Origin: Hoeflea algicola
GTDB taxonomy: Bacteria > Pseudomonadota > Alphaproteobacteria > Rhizobiales > Rhizobiaceae
Direction of reading: 5' to 3'
Assembly (NCBI RefSeq): GCF_026619415.1
Contig: NZ_JAOVZR010000001.1
Span: 3,704,501-3,768,500, forward strand
DNA: 64,000 nucleotides
Within the stretch, counting starts at the first letter, position 1. Each line of letters begins with the position of its first letter. The notes below the pieces were generated by a model. The model ran no database searches. It had not been told where the DNA came from and saw only the letters and a list, made by a program, of their open reading frames with translations. This document shows positions 38,641 to 46,446 of the stretch, piece by piece. The translations under genes and the position numbers were made by a program.

Positions 38641-39465
38641 ATGAACCTCGATCGCCGCACCGTCCTGTCAGGCGCCATTCTGTCCGGCATTGTCAGTCTC
38701 ACAGGCGCGTCTCTATTGACGCCGCTACCCGCCCACGCAGCACTGGTCGGGTTTCGCCCCACTGGCAGCGGCAGTGTTGACCACTCCGCCTATGATGCGC
38801 TGCTCAAGACTCATGTCATTGCCGATGCGGAAAACTACAACCAGGTCGATTATCGCGGTGTGAAATCAAAGCTTGGAGCGCTCAAGGCCTATGTCGCTTC
38901 GCTCGAGGCTACCAATCCGGTCACATTGTCGCCCAACGAGGCGCATGCCTACTGGATCAATCTCTACAACGCCAAGACGCTGGAGGTGGTTGCGGAGGCA
39001 TTTCCGGTCAGCTCGATCAAGAAGGTCAATCTGGGTGGATCGTTTCTATTCGGTTCGGGGCCGTGGAAAGCCAAGCTGATGACCGTCAATGGCGTCGAAC
39101 TGTCGCTGGACGAGATCGAACATGAAATCGTCCGCGCGCTGTTTAAAAACCCGATGTCGCATTACGGGCTCAACTGTGCTTCCTACTCCTGCCCCAATCT
39201 GGGCGCGCGCGCTTTCACCGGCGCCAATCTTGATGCGCAACTGAATCAGAATGCAGTCGATTACGTCAATCATCCGCGCGGTGTGAAGATCGAGAATAAC
39301 CGCATCACAGCCTCCAAGATCTATTCCTGGTACGCTTCCGATTTCGGCGGCAAGGGTAAACTCAAGGCGCATTGGTCGAGCTTGGCGAGTGCTGACAAGG
39401 CCGCCCGCATCGCCGGCGCGTCGATCGCCGGCTATGACTATGACTGGAGCATCAACGCACTGTAA
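38641..39465 (+). CDS. Exported DUF547 domain protein
   Basis: A 274-residue protein, starting at MNLDRRTVLSGAILSGIVSL (ATG 38641). The double Arg before a hydrophobic stretch looks like a Tat signal. The DUF547 domain contains NEAHAYWINLYNAKTLEVVA, LSLDEIEHEIVRALF and HYGLNCASYSCPNLGARAF. DUF547 is related to the transglutaminase/papain fold, and the Cys of NCASYSCP and His of MSHYGLN are candidates for catalysis. Substrate unknown. Confidence 0.88.
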   Translation: MNLDRRTVLSGAILSGIVSLTGASLLTPLPAHAALVGFRPTGSGSVDHSAYDALLKTHVIADAENYNQVDYRGVKSKLGALKAYVASLEATNPVTLSPNEAHAYWINLYNAKTLEVVAEAFPVSSIKKVNLGGSFLFGSGPWKAKLMTVNGVELSLDEIEHEIVRALFKNPMSHYGLNCASYSCPNLGARAFTGANLDAQLNQNAVDYVNHPRGVKIENNRITASKIYSWYASDFGGKGKLKAHWSSLASADKAARIAGASIAGYDYDWSINAL

Positions 39466-39500
39466 CTGACCCCGGACACCGGGCCGGGGGATGACGCCGC

Positions 39501-39518
39501 TCTCACGCCAGCGTGAGA
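39501..39518. promoter_or_regulatory. Inverted repeat TCTCACGC-CA-GCGTGAGA
   Basis: Perfect 8-bp arms with a 2-base centre, between the DUF547 gene and the TVP38 gene. It could be an operator for the downstream genes or part of a terminator; no U-run follows. Confidence 0.4.
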
Positions 39519-39654
39519 ATGATCGGTGCCAACCTCACACGACTTTGGGATTTAGCGAGGGATTGTCATTGGCGCTTGTGTGGACCAGCCTCTAAACCAG
39601 TCTTCGAGAGCGAACGCGGACACGGCGCCGCCAATCCGAACCCGGAGACAGCAC

Positions 39655-40446
39655 ATGAACGCCCATTCCCCGACAAGGCAGATGGAACAATCGATGGCCA
39701 GCAATCACGATGCGCTGCAAGAACAACCCAAGCCGGCCTGGCGCAAATATCTGCCGCTGGCCGTGGTGGTGGCTGGACTGGGCGCAGGCTATGCGGCCGG
39801 GCTTCATGAATATCTGTCACTGAGCGTTCTTGCCGAACAGCGCGATACGCTCAAGCAGTTTGTCGCCGATCACCGGATTGGCTCGGCGCTGGGCTTTGTC
39901 GTCATCTATGCCACCGCTGTTGCCTTTTCGTTCCCGGCGGCGTCGATCCTGACCATTTTTTCAGGCTTCCTGTTCGGCTGGTTGCTCGGTGGCGCCCTGA
40001 CCGCTGTGGCGGCCACCGCTGGTGCCACGGTGATCTTCCTCGCCGCCCGGTCGGCCTTCAGCGATGTTTTGCGCAAGCGCGCCGGTCCTTTCGCCGCCAA
40101 GCTTGCCGACGGCTTTGCCGACAACGCCTTTGGCTATCTGTTCGTGCTGCGTCTGGCGCCGGTGTTTCCGTTTTTCATCATGAACATCGCGCCCGCGTTT
40201 TGCGGCGTCAAGCTGCGGCCCTATGTGGCGGCGACCTTCTTCGGCATCCTGCCCGGCACCTTCGCCTATGCCTGGCTTGGCCAGGGTCTCGACAGCGTCA
40301 TCGTCGCGGCGGCAGAGGCCGGACGCGAGGTTTCAGTGGCCGATCTGGTAACCCCCGAGATCACCATTGCCTTTGTTGGCCTTGCAATTGTCGCGGCCAT
40401 CCCCACCATAGTTCGCAAGGTTCGTGATCGTTCGCGGGCCGCCTGA
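39655..40446 (+). CDS. TVP38/TMEM64 (DedA-like) membrane protein
   Basis: A 263-residue protein with about five membrane segments. I start at ATG 39655 after GGAG; ATG 39694 is a possible alternative. The SNARE-associated/DedA core shows FSFPAASILTIFSGFLFGWL, the Gly-rich ALTAVAATAGATVIFLAARS and APVFPFFIMNIAPAFCGV with GILPGTFAYAWLGQ. Relatives flip or handle lipids. A flavoprotein gene follows 73 bases later, a pairing often seen in bacteria. Confidence 0.9.
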   Translation: MNAHSPTRQMEQSMASNHDALQEQPKPAWRKYLPLAVVVAGLGAGYAAGLHEYLSLSVLAEQRDTLKQFVADHRIGSALGFVVIYATAVAFSFPAASILTIFSGFLFGWLLGGALTAVAATAGATVIFLAARSAFSDVLRKRAGPFAAKLADGFADNAFGYLFVLRLAPVFPFFIMNIAPAFCGVKLRPYVAATFFGILPGTFAYAWLGQGLDSVIVAAAEAGREVSVADLVTPEITIAFVGLAIVAAIPTIVRKVRDRSRAA

Positions 40447-40519
40447 GCACTGATAGCATCGGGTCCGCATAGCCCCGTAACCACCAGCACGATTTCATCC
40501 AATCGAAAGTAGCCAGACC

Positions 40520-41950
40520 ATGACCAGCCAATTGACACCTGATATTTGCGTGATTGGCGCGGGTTCCGGCGGCCTGTCGGTCGCCGCCGCCGCCGCTGCC
40601 TTTGGCGTCGACGTGGTTCTGATTGAAAAGGCCAAGATGGGCGGCGACTGCCTCAATTATGGCTGCGTACCCTCCAAGGCGATGATCGCCGCAGGCAAGC
40701 ACGCCCACGCCATTGCCGAGGCACCCGATTTCGGCGTGTCCGCCGGCGAGGTCAAGGTCAATTTCCGCAAGGTCCATGACCATGTCCAGTCGGTGATCGG
40801 CGCCATTGCCCCCAATGATTCGGTCGAACGCTATCGTGCCATGGGCGTCAACGTGATCCAGGCCGAAGCCCGCTTTGTCGACAAGAACACGGTCGTTGCC
40901 GGCGACACCGAAATCCGCGCCCGCCGTTACGTTGTCGCCACCGGCTCGTCGGCTTTCGTACCGCCGATCCCGGGGCTCGACGACATTGATTACCTGACCA
41001 ACGAAACCCTGTTTGAACGCACCCGCGCACCAAAACATCTCATTGTCATCGGTGGCGGCCCGATCGGCATGGAAATGGCTCAGGCGCACCGCCGATTGGG
41101 CGCTGAGGTTACGGTTGTTGAAGGCGCCAGGGCACTTGGCAAGGATGATCCGGAACTGGCGGCGATCGTGCTCGACAATATCCGTGCCGAGGGTGTTGCT
41201 ATCCTGGAGGGCGCCAAGGTGACCTCGGTGGAAAAGCGCGGCAAGACCGGTGTGCGGGTCAATTACGAACGCGACAGCGGTGCAGGCTCTGTCGATGGCA
41301 CCGACGTGCTCGTTGCGGTTGGTCGCCTTGCCAATGTGGATGGACTTGGGCTCGACAAGGCTGGCATCAAGCATGACCGGCGCGGCATCAAGGTCGGCGC
41401 CAATCTGCGCTCGTCCAATTCCCGCGTCTACGCCATTGGCGATGTTGCCGGCGGCCTGCAATTCACCCATGTTGCCGGCTATCACGCCGGCCTGGTGGTA
41501 CAGCAGATCCTGTTCCGGCTGCCGGCCAAGGAAAACCGCGACATCATACCCTGGGTCACCTTTACCGATCCCGAGCTTGCTCATGTCGGGTTGACCGAGG
41601 AAGAAGCAAGCAAGCGCCAACGCGGCCGGATTTCGGTATTGCGCTGGCCCTATGCGGAAAACGACCGGGCCCAGGCCGAACGCCGCACCACCGGCCTGAT
41701 CAAGATGGTGGTCGATCGCAAGGGGCGTATTCTCGGTGTCTCGATTGCCGGCGCCGGGGCCGGTGAAATGATCAACATGTGGGCGCTTGCCGTCACCAAT
41801 GGCCTCCGGCTCAAGGACGTGCGCGGCTACGTGCCGCCCTATCCGACCATGGCCGAGATTGGAAAACGCGCCGCGATCTCCTATTATAGCCCGATCACAC
41901 GTAAACCGTTGGTGCGTGGGCTCGTGCGTTTTCTGCGGCGTTTCGGCTAA
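40520..41950 (+). CDS. MerA/dihydrolipoamide-dehydrogenase-like flavoprotein disulfide reductase
   Basis: A 476-residue pyridine nucleotide-disulfide oxidoreductase. FAD binding: CVIGAGSGGLSVAAAAAAFG. Redox-active disulfide: GGDCLNYGCVPSKAMIAAG. NAD(P) binding: HLIVIGGGPIGMEMAQAHRR. A dimer domain follows (FTDPELAHVGLTEEEA). The usual C-terminal His-Glu of lipoamide dehydrogenases is not evident, and there is no heavy-metal domain. True substrate is unknown; mercuric reductase is only the nearest named relative. Confidence 0.88.
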   Translation: MTSQLTPDICVIGAGSGGLSVAAAAAAFGVDVVLIEKAKMGGDCLNYGCVPSKAMIAAGKHAHAIAEAPDFGVSAGEVKVNFRKVHDHVQSVIGAIAPNDSVERYRAMGVNVIQAEARFVDKNTVVAGDTEIRARRYVVATGSSAFVPPIPGLDDIDYLTNETLFERTRAPKHLIVIGGGPIGMEMAQAHRRLGAEVTVVEGARALGKDDPELAAIVLDNIRAEGVAILEGAKVTSVEKRGKTGVRVNYERDSGAGSVDGTDVLVAVGRLANVDGLGLDKAGIKHDRRGIKVGANLRSSNSRVYAIGDVAGGLQFTHVAGYHAGLVVQQILFRLPAKENRDIIPWVTFTDPELAHVGLTEEEASKRQRGRISVLRWPYAENDRAQAERRTTGLIKMVVDRKGRILGVSIAGAGAGEMINMWALAVTNGLRLKDVRGYVPPYPTMAEIGKRAAISYYSPITRKPLVRGLVRFLRRFG

Positions 41951-41973
41951 CACTGACCGGGAGAGAGTGGATC

Positions 41974-43443
41974 ATGTCGAACGTGGAAACCCAACGGCCT
42001 GCCCGCCGGTTCTGGCCAGGGGCGACAAGTTTCTCCTCGAAGCTGTTGTGGCTGACAATCCTGTTCGTGATGATCGCCGAGGTGCTGATCTTCGTACCCT
42101 CGGTTGCCAACACCAGGGTGCGCTGGCTCGAGGACCGGCTCAACACAGCCGGCGCCGCGGCTGTGGTGATCGAAGGCGTCAACGAGATGGAGTTGCCGCA
42201 GGCGATCCAGGACGACACGCTGATGGCGACCGGTACCAAGGCCATTGCGCTGCGCAAGGACGGCATGTTCCGGATGATCGCTTCCGTCGACAAGCTGCCG
42301 ATGGTCACTCATCAATATAACCTGGCCTCGATATCGCCGCTGCGGGCGGTCATTGATGCTTTTGACACGATCCTGTTCGGCGGCGACCGCATCATGCGCG
42401 TCTATGGCCCGGTGGGCGGTGATCCCGACATGATCATCGACCTGGTGCTTGATGATGCGCCGCTGCGTCACGCCATGCTGATTTACGGCCGCAACGTGTT
42501 CCTGCTCTCGGTATTGATCTCGGTGATCACCGCCAGCCTGATGTTCTTCTCCATCAACCGGATGTTGATTCGCCCGGTAAAGCGGGTGACGGAGAACATG
42601 CAGGCCTATTCCGAGGATCCGGAAAACCCCGCCAACATCATTGTGCCCGGACCACCGGTTGATGAACTGGCCGCGGCCGAAGGGCACCTGGCGCAAATGC
42701 AGACCAGGCTGCAGCAGACCTTGAAAGAGCAGCGCCATCTCGCCGATCTCGGCCTTGCCGTCTCCAAGATCAACCACGACATGCGCAACATCCTGACCTC
42801 GGCGCAATTGATGTCCGACCGCCTGTCGATGGTTGATGACCCGCTGGTCAAACGCTTCGCGCCCAAACTGTTGCGCACCATCGACCGCGCCGTCGGCTAT
42901 TCCAGCGAAGTGATGGCTTATGGCAAGGCGCGCGAGGCGCAGCCGCGGCGGCGTTTCATCAATCTGGCCGCGCTGGTCGAAGAAGTCCGTGACATTGTCA
43001 TCGAGGAATCCGATCCTGGCATCGATATCATCCTCGATGTCGACACGGCGCTCGAAATCGAGGCCGACAGCGAGCAGATGTTCCGGGTGATCTATAATCT
43101 GGTTCGCAACGCCGTGCAGGCGTTTGAAACCGATCCCAGCGACGACGCTGCCCTGGTTCGCCGCATCACGCTGTCAGCAAAGCGTTCGGGCTCGGTGGTG
43201 GAAATTCGAGTGGCCGACACCGGACCGGGACTGCCGGCCAAGGCCCGCGAATACCTTTTCAAGCCGTTTCGCGGCTCGGCCCGCTCCGGCGGCACCGGGC
43301 TCGGGCTGGCGATTGCCCGCGAGCTGGTGCTCGCCCATGGCGGTTCGATTACACTCGACGACACGGTTACCCGAGGCACCGCGTTCCGGATCGAATTACC
43401 CGACCAGCCGGTCCCGCTCGACACGTTCCGCGTCCGCGCCTGA
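41974..43443 (+). CDS. HAMP-domain sensor histidine kinase
   Basis: A 489-residue membrane kinase. TM1 (LLWLTILFVMIAEVLIFV, about 24-41) and TM2 (NVFLLSVLISVITASLMFF, about 175-193) flank a ~130-residue periplasmic sensor. HAMP follows. The phosphorylated His is in SKINHDMRNILTSAQLM. The ATPase shows RNAVQAF, VADTGPGLP and GGTGLGLAIARELV. No response regulator lies nearby, so it is an orphan here. It starts 24 bases after the flavoprotein gene and may be co-transcribed. Confidence 0.93.
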   Translation: MSNVETQRPARRFWPGATSFSSKLLWLTILFVMIAEVLIFVPSVANTRVRWLEDRLNTAGAAAVVIEGVNEMELPQAIQDDTLMATGTKAIALRKDGMFRMIASVDKLPMVTHQYNLASISPLRAVIDAFDTILFGGDRIMRVYGPVGGDPDMIIDLVLDDAPLRHAMLIYGRNVFLLSVLISVITASLMFFSINRMLIRPVKRVTENMQAYSEDPENPANIIVPGPPVDELAAAEGHLAQMQTRLQQTLKEQRHLADLGLAVSKINHDMRNILTSAQLMSDRLSMVDDPLVKRFAPKLLRTIDRAVGYSSEVMAYGKAREAQPRRRFINLAALVEEVRDIVIEESDPGIDIILDVDTALEIEADSEQMFRVIYNLVRNAVQAFETDPSDDAALVRRITLSAKRSGSVVEIRVADTGPGLPAKAREYLFKPFRGSARSGGTGLGLAIARELVLAHGGSITLDDTVTRGTAFRIELPDQPVPLDTFRVRA

Positions 43444-43776
43444 GCCGGCAAGGGGCGTGCATGGCATTTGCCGTGTTCCACACAGGCTCTTGCCTGGGCC
43501 CGGATCACTCGATTGACATGTGGCCGCCCGTGCTGATTCTCCGGCCCGGTGTGCGGACATATGCCGGGTTTGTTGAACCCGATTGCGACGTTAACCAAAG
43601 CCGGCTGAGAGTCCGCTGATGGCCAAGAGAGCTCGGTAATCGCCGTTTCCGGGCAACTTTAGTGCGTTGCAGCGATCGAATTTGGCGGGGGGCGCTTTTT
43701 TCGCCAAATCCGCTTGCAATCCCCGGCGGTCCGTTTTAGGAGAACGGCCTCGCAGGCGATTTTTCGCTTTGCATGC
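43444..43776. other. Intergenic stretch before tRNA-Arg
   Basis: 333 bases without a credible gene. It holds an inverted repeat, ATTTGGCG (43680-43687) with CGCCAAAT (43702-43709), about 70 bases before the tRNA. A minus-strand frame here is the antisense of the tRNA (see rejected list). Confidence 0.5.
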
Positions 43777-43853
43777 GCGCCCGTAGCTCAGCTGGATAGA
43801 GCACCAGACTACGAATCTGGGGGTCAGAGGTTCGAATCCTTTCGGGCGCGCCA
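43777..43853 (+). tRNA. tRNA-Arg (anticodon ACG)
   Basis: 77 bases including an encoded CCA. The acceptor stem GCGCCCG pairs with CGGGCGC. D arm is GCTC-AGCTGGATA-GAGC, the anticodon stem CCAGA/TCTGG holds loop CTACGAA (anticodon ACG), and the T loop is TTCGAAT. The 3' end is the integration target of the adjacent mobile element, whose recombinase gene runs antisense into the last 30 bases. Confidence 0.96.
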
Positions 43854-45488
43854 CTTCCGTTCAAAACTGCGAACACCCTGGGAAATTTTTTTGCCGCCGA
43901 ATACGGCGCTTTCTATCATGTGTTTTGAACCGACGATCCGTATCTGTTTGTCGTCGACGATCACCTGGTCGACGACGGATTTGAGATAGGCTTTCCTGAA
44001 GGGAATTTCGCCGGTCGCTATGTTCTCCCGCATCATGCGCCCGAACTCTTCGATCACTGCCGGCGGAATATTGGCAGCCGGAACTGCATGGGTTTTGATC
44101 CGCTCCAGCGAGGCCTTCAGGCGATCGCGGTCAAGCTTGAGCGAAGTGATACGGTCATGAAGGATGTCATCCATTTCGGCACTGCCATCCTCGACCATGG
44201 AATAGATCCGCTTCAATCGGGTTTCCGTGTCAGTTAGTTCGCTCTGCAATCGGATGATGCGTTGATCAACTTCTGCCGACTTGGCAGCACGATTTGCCGA
44301 AATCGCTGACAGGATGTCGGCGAGCCGTTCGGAGGTGAACAATCGTTCGGATAGATTGTCGACGACCAGCGTGTCGAGTGTATCCATCCTGATGGAGCGT
44401 CCCTTGCATGCGGACTTACCGGCACGTGCCGCGTTCGAGCAGGTGTAATAGCGGTGTATCTTGCCGCTGCGCGATGTTCCTGTTCTGAGCGTCATGCCGC
44501 CGCCACAGGTCGCGCAGGTGGCAAGGCCGGTCAGGAGGATCGGCCCAGTCACAACCCGAGGCGGCGTCACGCGGGGATTGCGCTGCCTGAGGGTCTGTTG
44601 GACCATTTCAAACTCCGAACGTTCGATAATGGCGGGCACAGGCACCATGATGTGTTCAGAAACGGGCTTGTCCTTGAATGTCTTGGAATCCCGTTTATTG
44701 AAGACCCATTCGCCGATATAGACGCGGTTAGTCAGAATGGCGTGCAAGGTGCCAACGCCAAATCTCGAATTGCGCTTGGTCCGGTATCCTTCACTGTTGA
44801 GCCGCTTGACGATTTCCTTGATGCCAAGCGGGCCGGATTTGCCATCGCCATACAGATAGAGCCTGTAAATAAGCCGTATCGTTTCGGCATCGACAGGGTC
44901 GATTTCCAGCTGCTTCTTGACCTTCGTGCCACGTCGTTCGACCTCGACAGCGCGGTAACCCAGGGGAACGGGTGACCCGTTGTAGAAGCCTTGTCGCGCG
45001 TTTTCTTTCATCGCTCGCAAAACATGTTTCGCGTTCTCCTTTGACTGGTATTCGTCAAAGAGCGCGATCACCTGACGCATCATGACCTGGGCAGGATCGT
45101 CATTGAGTTCCTGGGTAATTGACACCAGTCGGACGCCAGCCTTGGCAAGCCGTCTGAGATAAAATTCCAGCTGGAAGCTATCACGGAAAAACCGAGAATA
45201 TGAGTGAACGACGATAACATCAAATGGATGATCGGCATCCGTTGCGCGTTCAATCATTCGCTGAAATTCGGGCCGGTTGTCATCGGTCGCAGAGGCGCCT
45301 GATTCAACGAACTCCTCGACAATATGCCAGACTTTTGATGTGCAGAAACCGGAGAGCTGTTTTCTCTGGTCCGGAATCGACAGATCGGAGTCGGCCTGGC
45401 GTCCGGTCGATACACGCAGGTAGGCAGCGACACGCAATGTGGGAGCCACATCACCGGCCGCCAATTGTTTCATGAGTGTCTTTGCCAT
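43824..45488 (-). CDS. Large serine recombinase (integrase)
   Basis: A 554-residue recombinase, starting at MAKTLMKQLAAGDVAPTLRV with AGGAG upstream. The resolvase domain (about 19-160) carries the nucleophile Ser27 in AAYLRVSTGRQADSD. The recombinase domain has GFYNGSPVPLGYRAVEV and TLHAILTNRVYIGEW. A zinc ribbon shows CATCGGG and YYTCSNAARAGKSACKG, followed by a coiled coil (SAEVDQRIIRLQSELTDTET). The last codons, WRARKDSNL and the stop, lie inside tRNA-Arg. The host tRNA therefore supplies the stop codon, direct evidence of integration at this point. Confidence 0.93.
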   Translation of the reverse strand: MAKTLMKQLAAGDVAPTLRVAAYLRVSTGRQADSDLSIPDQRKQLSGFCTSKVWHIVEEFVESGASATDDNRPEFQRMIERATDADHPFDVIVVHSYSRFFRDSFQLEFYLRRLAKAGVRLVSITQELNDDPAQVMMRQVIALFDEYQSKENAKHVLRAMKENARQGFYNGSPVPLGYRAVEVERRGTKVKKQLEIDPVDAETIRLIYRLYLYGDGKSGPLGIKEIVKRLNSEGYRTKRNSRFGVGTLHAILTNRVYIGEWVFNKRDSKTFKDKPVSEHIMVPVPAIIERSEFEMVQQTLRQRNPRVTPPRVVTGPILLTGLATCATCGGGMTLRTGTSRSGKIHRYYTCSNAARAGKSACKGRSIRMDTLDTLVVDNLSERLFTSERLADILSAISANRAAKSAEVDQRIIRLQSELTDTETRLKRIYSMVEDGSAEMDDILHDRITSLKLDRDRLKASLERIKTHAVPAANIPPAVIEEFGRMMRENIATGEIPFRKAYLKSVVDQVIVDDKQIRIVGSKHMIESAVFGGKKISQGVRSFERKWRARKDSNL

Positions 45489-45532
45489 GCCCGTAATCTC
45501 CTGTTCTTCGCTTTGTTCCTGGTTTTTGACTA

Positions 45533-45585
45533 CCGGACAGCCTCTGTGATGTCCGGCATTTTCTTCGGCGAGTTGACATGTCAAC
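45533..45585. promoter_or_regulatory. Control region upstream of the recombinase gene
   Basis: Two inverted repeats lie between the recombinase and the next operon's 3' end: CCGGAC (45533-45538) with GTCCGG (45551-45556), and the perfect 14-bp palindrome GTTGACATGTCAAC (45572-45585). Operators for a regulator of the recombinase, or recombinase-binding sites, are both possible. Confidence 0.5.
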
Positions 45586-45589
45586 CCAC

Positions 45590-46159
45590 TCACAAGATCC
45601 ACTTTCGTGGGAATGTTGTCGGCGCGATTTGTTCGGTGATGACAAAAACGGCTTTTACACGTTTGCGGCGATGGGGAGCGTCATCAGCTTCGACAACTTG
45701 CCCGTCTGTAAAGGTGTCGCAAAATTCCCAACCTTTGATGGCAACTACGTGCCGTCCAAAAAAGACGGCTGTCGGGTGTGTGCGACAATAGCCTTGGCGA
45801 GCTTTGAGGTAGGCAGCCAAGGTCGGCTTATCGGTGTGGTATTCCCAATGGCCATCAAAGCCGAATAGCCTGAGAACAGACGCGAGTTCCTCGCTGGTGG
45901 TTCCCATTATTGGCGGACGGCGAGGAAAGCCGATCCAGCGGTGTTCGAAGCGGACAAAGCGGTAGGCATCGCGCACCACCGATATGGGCTGCCCTGTAAT
46001 CGCAGCCACCGCGGTTGGACCACAGAATGCAGACGTTCGCACGTCGTGGATGACATCCTTCAAGCCCCAGTTTGTCAGCGACTGGGACTTGGGAAGCGAC
46101 TTGGCGATTGTGTTTTTCGGAGCAGCGACCGATGCGGGTGTAGGTTGAGCAGTGTTCAT
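45590..46159 (-). CDS. Papain-like cysteine-peptidase-fold protein (putative)
   Basis: A 189-residue protein, starting at MNTAQPTPASVAAPKNTIAK after AAAGGA. I see a likely catalytic triad: Cys46 in TSAFCGPTAVAAITG at the start of a helix, His137 in FFGRHVVAIKG and Asp148 in WEFCDTF. This spacing resembles papain-like/C39-type peptidases seen on phages and plasmids. No signal peptide. It is the last gene of the relaxase operon, 2 bases after the preceding stop. Target unknown; processing of a conjugation protein or host defence evasion are guesses. Confidence 0.6.
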   Translation of the reverse strand: MNTAQPTPASVAAPKNTIAKSLPKSQSLTNWGLKDVIHDVRTSAFCGPTAVAAITGQPISVVRDAYRFVRFEHRWIGFPRRPPIMGTTSEELASVLRLFGFDGHWEYHTDKPTLAAYLKARQGYCRTHPTAVFFGRHVVAIKGWEFCDTFTDGQVVEADDAPHRRKRVKAVFVITEQIAPTTFPRKWIL

Positions 46160-46161
46160 GT

Positions 46162-46446
46162 TCAGTTTCCTTTGTTGGTTGTGTGGTTTGTATTCGCGGT
46201 ACAGCCTGATGAGTTGGAGCACCGGGTAAGCAGCTCGCTGATCTGATCAGCGAGATGGGTTTCGATGGCCGCGACCTCGTCGGCAGACACGCGCGGGCGT
46301 TCGGACATGTCGAGAATGAGATCCGGCATGGCCCGCTCAGCGGCATGGTTTCGGCGCGGACGTGGCTTTCTGCGTCGCTCTGGCACGGGAATGCCGGGGC
46401 GATAGCGAAGCACAGGACGATCCTGAGAGACGGCATCAGAGCGCAT
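46162..46446 (-). CDS. Small basic protein of the relaxase operon
   Basis: A 94-residue protein starting at MRSDAVSQDRPVLRYRPG, 11 bases inside the relaxase 3' end. The N-terminal half is Arg/Pro-rich (PVPERRRKPRPRRNHAAER). The C-terminal half is a predicted helix (ADEVAAIETHLADQISELLT). It may be a DNA-binding relaxase helper, but I recognise no family. Overlap with the relaxase supports it being translated. Confidence 0.6.
   Translation of the reverse strand: MRSDAVSQDRPVLRYRPGIPVPERRRKPRPRRNHAAERAMPDLILDMSERPRVSADEVAAIETHLADQISELLTRCSNSSGCTANTNHTTNKGN

Noticed and set aside
40361..41953. 530-codon minus-strand frame
   Set aside because: Shadow of the MerA-like flavoprotein gene, which has all its cofactor and redox motifs on the plus strand.
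43591..43854. Minus-strand frame reading MARPKGFEPLTPRF...
   Set aside because: It is the antisense of tRNA-Arg, a well-known false gene pattern.
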